The notes under the pieces were generated by a model. That model searched no databases, was not told the origin of the DNA, and was given only the letters and a program-made list of their open reading frames with translations. 64,000 bases of DNA from Psilocybe azurescens (lineage: Eukaryota > Basidiomycota > Agaricomycetes > Agaricales > Agrocybaceae), in the NCBI GenBank assembly GCA_023853785.1, contig JAJIRX010000496.1, positions 310,001 through 374,000 of the forward strand, read 5' to 3'. The position numbers were made by a program, and so were the translations under genes. Shown here in pieces: positions 12,423 to 25,690 of the stretch; positions within the stretch are counted from its first letter, which is position 1; each line of letters opens with the position of its first letter.

Positions 12423-12493
12423 TCCCATAAAAATCATAAATTCATTGAAAATAAAAATTCAAAAAATTGGCAACAATTTGTATGTACGAAGCA

Positions 12494-13967
12494 TCAAACG
12501 GCGTGGTCGGCGGAACCAGACCGCTTTTCATTTTTCTCTACCTGAACTGAGTCTAGTTCCTTCTTGGCCGCATCTAATCCAATGCTCGCCTGCTCGAGCA
12601 TGTCCCTCAACAGACCCAGCTCTTTCTCGTCCAATCCTTCCAAATTCTGTTCGGGCAGGACATCGCTTGGTGTCTGGTTCCTCTGAATCGATTTCACGAT
12701 GGTGTCCTTGACAATTCTCCAGACATGAGTGTCGGTCGGAATCATCTCGTCCAGAATCGCTCTTGTGTTCTTTCCGGCTTGTAGAATCAGGGCGGAGAAG
12801 GTGACGAGCGCTGTCCATTTGGGGAGGCGCACTGTCCGGACCGTGGGCTTTTGGAGGAGGTTGTTGATGAGCAATTTCTTCTGCAGATCCTCCCGATCGA
12901 CCGAAGCTAGATACGCATTATACATCCACGAGACGGCAAAGGTAGAGAGGAACATGATCTGTCCGAAGAGTTCGCCCTGAGGCACGATGAAAAGTTGAAG
13001 GAGAAACTGGAAGGTCAGAGCAAGAGAAACAAGGCCGATGTCGTGATATCTTGATTCGCTCTTGTATTGCAGATTAAATCGACCTCTTGTGATAGTACTA
13101 ACAGTTTGTTCGCTCCCTTTTAGAAGAACGACGCGTCCACTGGTGTTAAAGAGGATGCCGTCGCCTGGAGGAGAGTTTGGGGAGGAATTGGGTTGCACGA
13201 TTTTGAGCTTTCCAGATCCAATGACGACGCACGATATTCCGTTGCAGAAGCATCCGAGCAGGATCGTTGAGAAGCAGAACCAATCCTTGAATACTGCACA
13301 AGCAACGGCAGCTGCGAGGCTGGCGGTGATGGGGATAATGCATACGGGGTCGAAAGGCGACATGCCGTCTTTAGGGATGATTGGGTACCCTGGAAATTTG
13401 GAAAATTCGTCGAGGTGGACGACCGTGATATGGACGTCCGAGGTCGCGGGAGCCGCTGCTGCGTAGTCGACCTCTAAATCACTACAGTGACTTGCGAGTA
13501 AGTAGGACAAATGCCCTGTCTTCTGGATACGAGTACCGGAATGTGCTCCCACATAGCGAGGGCCCTCCTTTCCGTCTAATTCCAACATGCTGGTCGGGTC
13601 TATATTTGGACCGGGATAGAGCCCGTCCCAGATCCGCGACCGCGCAAGTAGTCCATATCTCTTGGCGACGAAGTAGCTGCCTGGCGAGTTGTACCAGCCA
13701 AACCATCTGCGACCCCGTACCAGGTGCACACTGGACATCGCCGCAAAGGATTCTTCGTCGCCGAAAAACCCACCAATACCGGACACGTCCAGGTCGAAGT
13801 CCGCATCTTTGAGAGGAATTTCTGGCATTCTTGCAGCAAGGGTCGAACAGAGGGCGGGATAGTCTAGAGGGGCCAAAATTTTTAGAGTTAGAGGACACTG
13901 GGCAAAGGAGGATCAGATAATCGCCACTCACTAGGTGAAGGTTCGGTCGGAGGGGACAAGAAGACAT
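12494..13967 (-). CDS. Unknown multi-pass membrane protein
   Basis: I do not recognise this family. Two exons: 13967-13932 (starts ATG TCT TCT TGT) and 13897-12494, joined by a 34-nt GTGAGT...CCAG intron, giving about 480 aa. The first half is soluble-looking, with GPRYVGAHSGTRIQKTGHLS near residue 125. Hydrophobic segments follow: IIPITASLAAAVACAVF and a Cys-rich stretch CFSTILLGCFCNGISCVVIG, later DIGLVSLALTFQFLLQLFIV, GQIMFLSTFAVSWMYNAYLA and a weaker one, so four or five membrane spans. The C-terminal about 90 residues are charged and helical. A second, wrecked copy is present in A2. No frame break seen in this copy, unlike its neighbours. Confidence 0.7.
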
Positions 13968-15179
13968 CCTCGAGTTAAGGATTTATATCGCCTGGAACCA
14001 GATTGTCATCAGGCACCTGCCTGAACTTCTTTGACAGTTATGTAAATGGGAGTAAGAATTTAACAACGGCACACTAGTATCAATTATTATTAAAGATTTC
14101 AATCCTGAACCAAACCGAAAGAAACTGCCGGTGACGCACCATGCTGCAGAACCGAACAGCGAACAGCACCATGACAGAATCTCAGTTTAAGGGAGGGAGT
14201 GATTTCTTTAACATTGCAGGAAAGTGGTTGCGGCACAAACCTGAGAAAATATCTGGCGGCCGATCTACAATTCCGTTGTTGCGTTCTTCCTTTTCGTTAA
14301 TTGACAGGTCCCGCTCGAGCAAACCCTGCAGACATGTGAGGTCTCGACCGGAAATAAACATACGGTGAAACATAACACCGGATGTCTGTTTACAGTTTAA
14401 ATGTTTCCACAGACATCAGTCTTCTTGATGGAGTCGTGGGATAACAATTGATTTACTGGTGCATAGCAGAGTCCAGACGGCGAACACAGTGCACACTTGA
14501 ATAGTGAAAGGCCTAAGAATGCCTATTCCAGCGAGGATAAAAATGAGGTATTGTTGATGTGAAACCCTTCATTAGGAGCAACAGATAAGCCTCCCTAGAT
14601 AGTATACGTAGTAAACATTGGATCCAGTATCTTAACAGTTTGTGAGCGTGACCTCGTTCGGCAATTGTAATCGTTCGGATACAAGCAATACTCACATGTC
14701 TCTTATGAGTAACTTTTCAATGCGGTCGATTCCCAATCCCGATCATTGTGCCAAGTTCAATTCCATGGATTATAAGGCTGACGCTATCGAACAACGGAAC
14801 AAGCAGGGTACGAGCTCGACCCATCGTCTGTACAAACGTTAGCGCTTATCTGCGCTTATCTGCGCTTATCTGTTCTGACTGGGCCATAGCTATGAGTCAT
14901 TCAAATAAAAGACACGAATCCAGATTTCAAACTTTGGTGGTAGAGATACAAGGTTTTTGGCAAGTTCACCAAAAGTTCACGCGAATTCGGTTGAGCGCGT
15001 TATTTGGTTCTCACAACTTCGCCAAGCAAAAACAACTATTGCCACCGTGACTCTCTTTCCAGCCTCTCTCATCCGCCCTGACCCCAGCTAATTGTTCGGC
15101 ATTCCCTTTAGATCGGGCAATACAAACTATCTTTATTTCGAACGCGTAATGCTACAAGATCTATAATAGCCAGAACATA
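13968..15179. other. Intergenic spacer of A1
   Basis: Divergent promoter region between the membrane-protein gene and Mcd4. No gene seen. A 10-bp unit, GCGCTTATCT, is repeated three times at about 14842-14871; A2 lacks the repeat. The segment about 14350-14450 is the one that occurs twice in A2 (about 34490-34583 and 47183-47279). Confidence 0.55.
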
Positions 15180-18100
15180 ATGGCACCTAAAGTGTCACCA
15201 ACATATACCCCTGGCCCTTCCAATTACAATGTTGCAAAGTTACTCATTATCGGACTCGTTTTTCATCTCGTTTATATTGGTTCAGTCTTCGACTGCTACT
15301 TCAAAAGCCCCGTTGTACACGGAATGAAAAGCTATGGACTTACCCAAACAAGGTGCAGCTGCAAAACGGCTTGTTCTCATTGTCGGTACGATATCAACAT
15401 TTCACACCATGAACTGTGCAAACTGACGCTTGAACTCTGTTGATATAGGCGATGGCCTTCGCGCGGACTTGCTATTCTCATTGAACGCCTTTTCAGATAT
15501 ACCAAACTCTCCGGAAGTTGTTGCGCCGCATTTAAGATCTATTGTAGAAACGCGAGGCGCCTTCGGAATATCGCACACGCGTGTGCCTACGGAGAGTCGG
15601 CCAGGTCACGTCGCGATTATAGGTGAGTCTTTTGTATTGGAAACAACTACGCGATAGAGTACTTATGCTCTTCTAGGTGGAATGTATGAAGATGTCTCCG
15701 CCGTCACGAAGGTATTCAACTTTTAGAGTTAATTCTATTCGCTGATGTTCAATGGACATTCAAAGGGATGGAAAACGAACCCGGTAGGCATGGATCTTGG
15801 TACTCTTATTTTGTATACATCAGCGACTGATACGAATTATTCCGAAGGTTGACTTTGATTCTGTGTTTAACCAATCATCCTCCACATATTCTTTTGGGTC
15901 GCCCGACATTTTGCCCATGTTCGCCGAAGGTGCTACACCTGGAAAGGTCAAAACATGGAGCTACAATGAGGAGGAGGAGGATTTCACTAAGGGTACGCAA
16001 CACTTTCTGATCTTATTTTTCTTGTAGCAAAAAAATTAACAGGTGCCCGCTTTAGATGCAACTGGGTTGGATATTTGGGTTTTGGACCAGATGAAAACCC
16101 TTTTTGCAAATGCTACAGCCAATCCATCACTATCAGATGAACTACGCTCTGACAAAGTTGTATTCTTCCTGCATCTGCTTGGTCTGGACACGACAGGACA
16201 CTCGTATCGGCCTCATTCCAAGGAATATATGGAGAATATTCAAGTAGTCGATAACATAGTTCGCGAAACTGAGAAACTCATAGCCGAATTCTATGGAGAC
16301 AACGACACAAGCTTCATCTTCACCGCAGATCATGGTATGTCTGTTATTGGGAATCACGGAGATGGGCGTAAGTCAAATGCATAATATCGCAGACAAAATC
16401 TCTACTAATAAGTATCACCAGACCCTGATAATACGAGGACTCCCTTGATCGCTTGGGGCAGTGGCATCCGTGGTCCTCTGTCGGACAGCAAACCTTCATC
16501 TCATGACGCCTACTCAGAACCTTGGCATCTAGGTCATTTATTCCGTCGAGATGTGGAACAGGCGAATATCGCGTCGCTTATGGCGACACTCATTGGGATA
16601 AATTGGCCAGTCAACTCGGTTGGCGTCTTACCTGATGTGAATCCGCTGCTTCCTGGCTATTTGGACACTTCTATGCAGGGAGAAGAAGCTATTGCAGTAG
16701 CTGCGTTGACCAATGCAAAGGTAACGATCTATGGATATTTATTGGCTGTATATACTCATAGATATTACAGGTTATTCTGGAACAATATAGAGTGAAGCAC
16801 GGTTCGTCTACATACCTTTCTCTCTCTCTTCGCATTTATTTGACTCTTAACCAGAACTCAAGAAAATGCACACTTTACTATACACCCCTTTCAAGCCATT
16901 ATCTGATGTAACCACGACGGAAGACGCCCCCAAATCGCAGAAATTAATCGCCTCATTGCTGCAAAGCAATGGGATGCGGCTTGTCAAGCTTCCTTCGATC
17001 TCATCCAACAAAGCCTGCGCGGGTTGCACTATTTGCAGACGTACGATCGCTTCCTGATCAGAACGTTCGTCACCGCTGCTTATATCGGCTGGGCGGCGTA
17101 TGCCTCATTGTACCTATTCCGCCCCTGGATCATACATCGGCAACGAAATTGTCATCGCCATCGGGGTCTCCTACCATTTCTATTCAAACAATTATCGGCA
17201 TCGCTAGCTGGACGACATTAGTTGCGTTCTGGGCATCTTTTGCTGTGCAAAGATCCCCTTTGAGCTTTACGTCTATATCGCGTTTCCGTGCTACTTCTGG
17301 AACCAGTTCTTAGTTCAGGTCGCTGGTATGCTTGGAACACCGAGTAAAACCTCACAGAGGTGGAAGAGGGGGTGGAAGAAGGGACTTGTCTTCGTCGTAA
17401 ATTCTCTGATGGTATTGTTGGCTTTGCTGGGCATGGTCGTGCGTCTCTTAGTTCATTTTTTTACTTGTAGAATTCTAAGGAATTCGTCCTCTAGCTTGGG
17501 TATACGCACAGGTCCATTTAGAGCATCGGCTTTGGCATCATTGGTCTCGCCTGGCCGCTTTCGTGGAGCCAAGGTGTTCGTGCAAGGAATTGGCAGAGCT
17601 TAATCTTCTGGATTTCATCATGTCTTGCTACTTCAATATTCCCGCTTCTTTCCGTGGATAAGAGCGAAAGTCTAGTGACGATGTGTGTCTTCTTTACCCT
17701 TTTAATCGTGAATGAAGTATTGATGCCTTTTTGTTTGTGATTCCTTAGCATATCAGGAGGTTGTGCGATAATCTTGTCAGGTTCATTCGCTGTGTGGCAA
17801 GTGCTGCGACCTGTCAAGGAATCCAACACAAAAAGCAGGCTGCTGCGTATATTTGTCTGTCAGGTATCGAAATGTTGGCTTTTATCTCACTCCGGCTTGT
17901 GTATCTAATTACGTTGGCTCAAGATGGTCTTTATATGTATTACAATGTTGATCACGGCGTCATCAGTTCGCCAGTTACAAGCTAAAAGGGACTTCCTTCC
18001 CTCAATCAATGGGCTGGGTGGATTGTACTTGGTGCGTGTGGCGACAAGGATATGGCTCACTTCCTGATGATTATAATCAGTCATCTCATCTGCATTGCCC

Positions 18101-19089
18101 TTTCTTGTCGAGTCCAAAGGGCACACAGAGTACTCGAAGATACTCATGTATTTCCTTGGGTTTGGACCATGCTTTGTTATACTTTCGATCAGTGTAGAAG
18201 GCCTCTTTTTATAGCTTACTCTGCGGTTTTGGTGGCGTGGATTCAGGTCGAAATTGCAGTGCGCTCGAGTCAAAGCCATAGTTCTCCGTCAGCAACGACG
18301 GGCTCGGATGGACAGGAGCAGGACCCCCGCAAAAGATAGGAAGGCAAAGACGAATTTAGCACAAGCTGCCGTGGCTCATAAATTCCAAATGGATGATTTG
18401 CGTATTGCACTGTTCTTTTTGTTCTTTGTTCAGGTTGGCTTCTTCGGGACTGGAAAGTACGTTTATTTTCGTTTATTATGAGAGGTTTGTTGACTGACGT
18501 TGGGGTTTTATAGCGTTGCTTCTATATCGTATGTTCTTTTGAATTTGACTGACTCGTCATGTTAATTTGTCTTGGGCTTTCAGATCTTTCTACCTTGCGC
18601 CTGTCTATAGGCTGATACCCATATTTAATCCTTTTTATATGTCCAGTTTACTCGTAAGTCTTCGATGGTTTGAGTAAATCTCACTTACTTATTCGTGTTG
18701 TTTTTATCTTTCAGGTCTTCAAAATTATCGCACCGTACATTATGCTCTCGGTATCATTTGCCGTTCTTAATGACTCTCTGAACCTCCCACCGTTCTCTCT
18801 CCTCCTGGTCGCCCTCACAATCACCGATGGTAAGCTTGCCTTTCTTGTTGTTCTGAAAGGAAGACGGTAGGGTTCGCTGACAATTTCAAACACTTTAGGT
18901 ATGACTCTTTCCTTTTTCTTCCAGGTCCAAGATACAGGATCGTGGCTGGAGATTGGCCAGTCCATCAGTTTCTTTTGTATAACCTCGCTGCTCCTCCTAT
19001 GGTCTGCGGGCATATGTGCTGCTGGAGAATACCTCATGGCGGATGTCTTGGCAACATCGACCCCTTCACGTCGCCTTAAGCAAACTTGA
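15180..19089 (+). CDS. mcd4: GPI ethanolamine phosphate transferase 1 (Mcd4/PIG-N), copy A1
   Basis: Adds ethanolamine phosphate to the first mannose of GPI-anchor precursors in the ER membrane. N-terminal anchor [20 protein letters not shown]; alkaline-phosphatase-like lumenal domain with [51 protein letters not shown] and [16 protein letters not shown] (metal-binding Asp/His sets); then a long multi-span PigN domain ending with [10 protein letters not shown]. First exons: 15180-15385, 15449-15622, 15677-15711, 15766-15783 (an 18-nt exon coding GWKTNP), then from about 15849 on; at least ten introns. Two places differ by one base from copy A2: an extra base near 15349-15352, where A2 reads in frame, and a missing T at 17264-17267, where A2 has CTTTTA. 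Length fits the family (about 900-950 aa). One of two copies in the window. Confidence 0.93.
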
Positions 19090-19946
19090 GACTTGACGAC
19101 GACCGTCGCTGCTAATATAATTTTCTCCACATCAAACGTCGGCGATGTTGTATATGCGTTTCTGCTTTTGTCTTTTTGTTCTTTGCTGCGATAACTTTCA
19201 CCATGAAACGCGCTTTGAGTGCCTCGAGATCGGAGGTGGGGATGCGCTTATGTGATCTAGTGCTGGTATTGTCTTTTAGTTGGCAGACCCTGGTCAAATT
19301 TGATTTCTGAACCCTTCTCTAACCAACCTTTCCAAAAACCTTTCCAAAACGGCTCAGCGTGACATCATCCGAGATCACGTGGATGTTTTACCCAGCCTAT
19401 TGACACCGATATGTCCCTGACTTTATTGTTTCGACCTCCGCAGGAAATTGCGCCCACGGCTATACAGTGTACCCAAGTCTTAGGACTAGGAAACTGTGAA
19501 TCGATGCAAAATGATTGTGATTCCACTATTTATCGACGTCTTGTCCAGTGTTTCCCCATAGGAATCTGGGATGAGTTGGAATGGGATATTGTCAGGCACT
19601 GCAAGTAAAGGGATGGATGCGAGACCATTTAACGACACACACGTAATGAGGAAAACAGATAAGCGGCCTCAATGCATTAAGCGCGCGTTTGGAGGAAAGC
19701 GTGCAGGGATGCTCGGACATCGGGTATACCGCTTGCCTAATCACAGCATGGCAATATTCATTCTTATTGACCGGACTACGCGACACATCTTGTTCAGTGA
19801 CACAACTTATTCCAATTGATCGTTAATAGCTCCAGTCGGACTTTAACAATAACGAAGCTCCTTAAATTCAAAACTTCTTCTAATGATTCAATAAATCAAA
19901 GTGGTTAAAACGACTGGACATTCCAGGGGAGCATTCCCTAATCGTC
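19090..19946. other. Intergenic spacer of A1
   Basis: Contains the Mcd4 3' region and the arrestin-like promoter. Several short frames but no recognisable gene. Repeated at 51867-52721. Confidence 0.5.
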
Positions 19947-21731
19947 ATGGCCAACCACACTGGCGATGGACTAAACTCTCCACCGGAGTATCGCTATTCT
20001 AGATCCACTGCACCCCCTCGATACTCTGCTGTATTCGCGGATCCCGGAGAGCGACTCCCTGTCGACGCTCTGCCCACTCAGCATGAGTTCGTTCTTCGTG
20101 GTGGAATCTTCAAGCCGAACCATGGGCAACGCTTCGTGTCTACAGTAGACCATCGAAAGTCACACAAAAGCACCCAATATTCTTCGGAGGAGATATTGTG
20201 ACGGGAACGATTGATCTCAAGCTCGATAATCAAGTTATTAACTCAATCTCGATAGTGGTCAGTTTTCTTCGGTTTCTCTTCTCTGGTCGGCTCTGATAAA
20301 TCAATTGAGCAGCTTAAAGGACTCCTCGTCACCAGCTTCCGATCTGACGGAGGGTCCTATATTTTCCTGGAGCATACACATAACGTATGGAGCAAAACAG
20401 ACGGGGATCCAAGAGAACCTACATCTACTAGGAATAACTCCGACGGGAAACTATCTGGAAAATTGGAGTTCTCTTTTGCATTCCCTTTCCCGACCACAGT
20501 CAACTTTTCATCTCTTACATCGAACAAAGGAAGGAATATCCTCCCAGGATCGATGGTATATCAGACACCTCAAACCTTCTTGGAGCATAACATCACGTCG
20601 AATGTGGAATATGAACTGGTCTTACTGATCACCCATGGCGCGCTGCGACCTGATAGCAAGTAGGTCTACTTTCCACATTTCATTCCTTAATATCCGTTTA
20701 TATCTTTCTTCAAAACTTCAGGCTTAAATCTCGTGTTTGATTCATCCCACAAATAACTCCTGATCCACCCTCAGACATGAGACAAATGGCATACAGTGAA
20801 GGCGCATTATTACCAGGACCTGAAGCTGATCCCGAAGGTTGGGCCTCTCTACCGCAGTTCTCGATCAAAGGAATTCTTAACCAGCACGAAAAGGTCGAAC
20901 TGGATTATCACGTAAGTCATACCACAGCTTTCTTGTTCATTAACTAATTATTACCTTCTATTTCGCTTAGCTCTATCTGGCAAAGCCTGTGAATATATTA
21001 GTCTTCTCTCAAAATATCAGCTTCTAATGATGGGTTTAGCTTTGTTATACCAGAGGCACCGTCATACCTTGCTATCTTATGATTTCGAGTCATGATTCTC
21101 GATCGCTTGAGATTCTCGCTGACCCTCAGCTGCAATACGTGCGCCTTACCCGACGAATACGATACTTCGACGAGCCTGCAAAATGTGTCGAACAATATCT
21201 GCAAGGAAAGGAGCCGACTACTCTGGAAGAAGTCGAGGAAGCAGAACTAGCTGTATGGTGGGTGCCACCCAAGGACGTTCTTCAAGAGCCGTACCTAAAG
21301 AGATTGGAGGGGGAAATTCATCTTGCGAAGGAGCTTACACCATCATCCAACTTTCTGCCTTTATCTGTCGAGGTCAGTCATGATGGTCCAGCACATTTAT
21401 GTTTTCTGTTGCTCAAAATATATGCTACTATTCACAGTATTCTGTTGAGGTTATGCCGTTGAGCACAGGAATTTTCAAACATTCCGTGCATTCCAATGTC
21501 GAGGGGTCGCTGAGCGATAAGGAGCGTGGATCTCAAGAGCAAATCCTACTGAGCTACCCCGTAACGATTGCCACCTTCAATCCTAGCGGTCCTACACAAG
21601 TCGCATTCACTCAGCGCCAGAGACCTTCTCTAGTACATCGGCAGGATAGAGATAATGGTGTTAATTTTCACCGCATGCCGAGCGCTAAATTCGGTTTGTC
21701 CCGTGTTCTTCTGTGCAAGATTTCAGGCTGA
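19947..21731 (+). CDS. Arrestin-like (alpha-arrestin) protein, copy A1
   Basis: Probable trafficking adaptor that recognises membrane proteins. Starts MANHTGDGLNSPPEYRYSRS with Pro-rich PPEY and PPRY motifs, which are plausible WW-domain (ubiquitin ligase) ligands. Arrestin-like features follow: strand-rich HEFVLRGGIFKP, GGDIVTGTIDLKL, SGKLEFSFAFPFP, and RGTVIPCYLMISSHDSRSLE. Six or so exons; those after the first begin near 20311, 20722, 20970, 21042 and 21440. Copy A1 has two breaks that copy A2 lacks: AA instead of AAA at 20118-20119, and TGA for CGA (Arg) at 20738-20740. If real, A1 is the dead copy and A2 the working one. Confidence 0.75.
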
Positions 21732-22393
21732 AATCAACTCTTTACGCCACTTGTATCAGGATACAGTGATTCGGCTGGCCTGTGCATTTGATTGCCGCTT
21801 AGTGTATGTGATAGTTTGTCGTTGTCAAGTGTGGCGTCACTGGCGAGCTCCGTAAGCATGCTATTCGTATATTTTTCTTGTCGTCGTTTTATGCTGCCGA
21901 CTTGGTTCAAATTGTACTTTAAAACAAAAATCTCGTAAAAGACCGGAAATAGATGGTGGTTGTTCGATGTTGTACTTGTGGGCACGCCTTGAGGCTTCTC
22001 GGAGTACACAATGCCTCGCCTGCCCTAAGCTCAACGTCACGTGACTGAAACAACGGGCGTCAATCCCAACGTCCATACGACTTCGCGTTGACCATCAAGT
22101 CTATTGCGTCGGTTTCAGTCAATAATCAATGTAAGTGCTTCTTAATATTATAGACCGACTATATCCAGTCCAAATATACTTGTGGATAAGCATAGAGTTA
22201 ATGTTTCTCAATGATACATGGTATCCAGTTCCTTTGATGATATGGCCATTGGTGCTTTTTGTCATTTGTTTGTTCGTAGTTTGGTCCATCCTCAGTGTGT
22301 ATATTCTACATCGATGATAGCAGATAAGTGCCATTGTTGCATTTCCATATATAAAAGTGCGCTTTAACCACTCCCAGATCAACTTAAACTACT
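21732..22393. other. Intergenic spacer of A1
   Basis: No gene seen. Contains the promoter of the Lys/Ser-rich gene, with a TATA-like CATATATAAAAG about 50 bp before its ATG. Repeated at 54508-55168. Confidence 0.5.
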
Positions 22394-23374
22394 ATGCCGC
22401 AAACATTCACCATTAGTCGCATACATCCCAACCACGATGCGATACATGTGAAGGAGAAACCAAGCAATGCTACTGAAGCCGTGATGTACGCAACCTTCAG
22501 AAGTCCGTCTACAGCAGCTAGAAACGTAAGTGAGTTCTCGTATTTGTTGTCAGATTTACGCATTGAAGGTAAGAAGTCAGATAATGCAGATAGCAACAGA
22601 CCTTCAAAGAAGGCGAGCCAGAAACGAAAGGCGAAGGATGGTCCCTTTGAGGACAAATCAGTGGGGCATAAATCAAGCAAGACGAGGAAGGTCGCATCTC
22701 ATCGGAAAGCCGCAACTTCCTCTGAGTCACAGAAGGTGCGATACCCAGACAAGCCAGTCATAGATACCACTGTGAGTACAGAGATATCACTGCATGCTTC
22801 AGTAGCTATTGATTTGGGCATTTCAATTGTGTCATCGATACCAGACATAAAAGTATGTTAACCCATTATGTTTCACTATGTGGCACTCACGTTTCAACAT
22901 CAGGAAAACCCAGATAGTAGAAGTAAGAAAATCAAAAGAACTGAGAAACAGAAAGAAAAGGTGGGGACACGCCTCCCTCAGTCCAAATCCACTCTTCAAA
23001 CAACTAGCTCGGAGGCGTCGAAAGTGTCGGCTCCAACTACTTCTGCACAGCAATCAAAGCGAAAAGATCAGCAGCAGCCACAACGCGTAAAACAACTAAC
23101 ACAACCATGTGACGTCTTGCCAGTGCTACCAGCTGTCCGTAATGTACCCCCGGCTGTTTCCAACAATGCGTCACGGGCACTAGGTGAAGCTTTAAAGAGT
23201 ATTCCTGCTTCTGAATCTGCACCCTTACCACAGCCATCCATCCCGCCACATGTCACCTGGGAGGAGTCCCAGTCTCGTCTACCGGACCAGACTCTGCGAT
23301 ACACTGCACAAGGGACGCTATACACACTGAGCACATATAGCTCACTCTCGGAATGGAACAAGTTTCCCGAGTAA
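22394..23374 (+). CDS. Unknown Lys/Ser-rich protein, copy A1
   Basis: I do not recognise it. Two exons, 22394-22852 and 22904-23374, joined in phase by a GTATGT...TCAG intron, give about 310 aa. It starts MPQTFTISRIHPNHDAIHVK. The middle is very rich in Lys, Ser and Gln, with basic clusters such as KKASQKRKAK and SKKIKRTEKQKEK that look like nuclear-localisation signals. The C-terminal third has PSIPPHVTWEESQSRLPDQ and the end TLYTLSTYSSLSEWNKFPE. Mostly disordered by composition, so a nuclear regulatory or scaffold role is possible but unproven. Copy A2 has small changes in the first exon. Confidence 0.55.
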
Positions 23375-25204
23375 CAGCAGGTAACAGTAACCATGTAAGA
23401 GAGCGGTGTCGAGATGTACACTCTTCCGTGAAACAGTAGAATTAGGCTATAGCCAATCAATTATCTCTTAAATATTCACGAATCATTTTTCGGACAGCAA
23501 AGCATAGGGATTGTTCTGTCGTTGTGGTGTAACACTTTGGAACACCCATGCTTGGTGTGGAATGCAATTTTAGAATTTTTATTTCAAAACCTTGGGAGAC
23601 TAAGCTAAAGAGTGTAAACTAAATTTTTTTATACTTTGTAAATCGATGCAGCGGTTGCTGAGTTACAGATATGTGCAATACTTCTGGACACTACTGTACA
23701 GTCCGAGCAACTAGATGCCAGAGTGTATTTATAGTACCATTTTGGTGTAACGGTTACGGCTTGTCGGACTGGTATGACTAGCTTACAACCTACCTGCCAA
23801 AGCTACGACCAACTAGGCACGCGTGATCTACTCTTCTGAAGATCGTCAGTTTCACGAGCAAGCATCGATCTAAATAAGTGTTAGGAATCCCATGGTAATT
23901 TATGCACAATTAACCTCACCAGAATTTTAAGAATCCCAGCTGCTGACGATAGGTGAACAGCGGAGCTTGAAGGGTATGTAGTCAGATAACAGACAATGAG
24001 AGCACTCAAAAGGTATATCAGTGGCTCAAGAACATCGGAACAGCGTGCTTTATACACACCCTTCGCTCTACCTTGTTTACGGAAAGATTTACTACGTAAA
24101 GTCCTGCTTCAGAACACGAGCAAGAAATATAACCCATTCCCTCAGTGCTATAATTGAACAGACGTATATCCTAGCTGTGAGATGATTGTTGATGTTTTCT
24201 CTAAGCCCTCGAACAGATAAAAATCTTCTATTCACAAAATAGTACCCAAGATCAAATACTTGGCCATGCCGTAGTACATGAGAGACATAATTTTGGCTGG
24301 CCGAAGCATGTTTCCAGCTTTCGGTAGCACGGTTCAGCGAGTCGGAAAGGATACGAAGATCCCATAAGCATAGCTCGCAAAGGGATCTCGGTAACAAAAT
24401 GTCTTCTGACTCTCATATCCTCCCAGGTTAAGGCTGGTAGCTAGTCTTAGAAGGTATATATTTTGTCAGCTATATATGACACGAGATTCTGTTTGGACAA
24501 CATACCTGCGAGCGTACTTCAGCTTGGATCTGACGACGGATGATCTAGATGATTGCTCACGACGAGAGAACGCCAGAATATATGAGGTGAAGGTTTATCG
24601 AGAACTTCTATCATCTCAGTTGGCAAATTTCTATCGCAATCATCCAAGCAGGGGTTTGTCTGTGTCTCAGGCAGAAGGCATTGTAACACCATAGTCCAGT
24701 ACTCACGATAAGAAGTCGCTTCCATGGCAAGTCCTTTAGGGGGGAAAGCAGTGCACATTCGCTGTAACTACCACTGAAGTGTGGGTCATATTGGCGACAA
24801 ACAATCTGCCAGCATTGCTCATGCGAAACTTTCCCCCAATAAATTTGGGATCATTTTATAGGCACAGAAAACCTGAGTCTAAGGGACCAGTAGACCATAG
24901 AAACGCCAACAGAGTGACAAAATGGTAAGATTGTGTCAATGACGAAGCATATTGTGAGAGTGGTTTTCAAGAGGTTTGTAGGCGGATTCTACTTTTTAGC
25001 CTCCTCTGGGTGGTTATAGGCAGTGCGCATTGGGGGCACATTGACTTTGCCAATGAAACACTTTATAGACCCATCTTCGCCGTAGTAGTTGGCCTGTGAT
25101 AGTCGAGCATGAGTGGCAAGAATTCGCATGGACACCTTAAGAGTCGCTCAGTGGCGAGTCAACAGACGATCCTAGGCTTGCCATGTGCAAAGTTCGTGAA
25201 CCGG
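23375..25204. other. 1.8 kb without a recognisable gene (A1)
   Basis: Repeated at 56146-57960. It contains short frames only. Because both copies stay nearly identical without a readable frame, it is probably intergenic or a decayed gene. Confidence 0.5.
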
Positions 25205-25690
25205 CACCTAAGGTTCCCACCCCGGTGCCTAATTAGCTGGCACGAAGCGATCACATCACGCCACCTAGTTAGCCTGCTTTTCGTTAAATCCTCTTACTCT
25301 CCGTTATTCCTATCCTAAGTAATAAATACTGCAAAGTTCATAGGGAAAAAGATAAGATATAAAGATAAGATATAAATGGCAAGTGGCTGATCGAAGGGCA
25401 CGGGTGTGGCTTACATACAGTATCCGGTTTCCCGCCATGATGCCGTCAGGTGCGCGCCAGCGGCGCCACACCAAATATAGAGCGACAGCTGTTGATGGCA
25501 ATCTCCAGCGTTGCTCTGCTGCCTTCTGCTCACTGTTGGATGCAGCGAGCACATATATTCCACTGTTCCCAGCCTATTTCCTTCGCTTTTTTACATACCC
25601 TTACTGTTATATACATGAAGTCACCAATACATGTGTTTATTGCGCTCTATTGTCTTATTTAGACATGCTAAGAGAGGTCTTCCTACTGGG
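25205..25690 (+). repeat. Left terminal inverted repeat
   Basis: Pairs with about 27140-27598 in reverse complement, with gaps and many substitutions. The inner part reads as a chance frame with CSAAFCSLLDAAS; the right arm gives the related CSAALCSLLDTVS on the other strand, which shows the homology at protein-letter level too. Confidence 0.75.

Larger units (their letters stand above)
11450..25204. repeat. Segmental duplication, copy A1 (13.8 kb)
   Basis: Matches 27599-57960 (copy A2) in the same orientation and gene order: thioesterase, membrane protein (-), Mcd4, arrestin-like, Lys/Ser-rich gene, then 1.8 kb of non-coding DNA. The left edge is the T of TCGCCGCTATAG at 11450 (27599 in A2); the right edge is the end of GTGAACCGG at 25204 (57959-57960 in A2). 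The copies are nearly identical by eye apart from scattered substitutions, small indels and the three large insertions present only in A2. A1 appears free of transposons. Confidence 0.95.

Noticed and set aside
24476..24758. Short frames on both strands in the 1.8-kb gap
   Set aside because: Not preserved as frames in the A2 copy.
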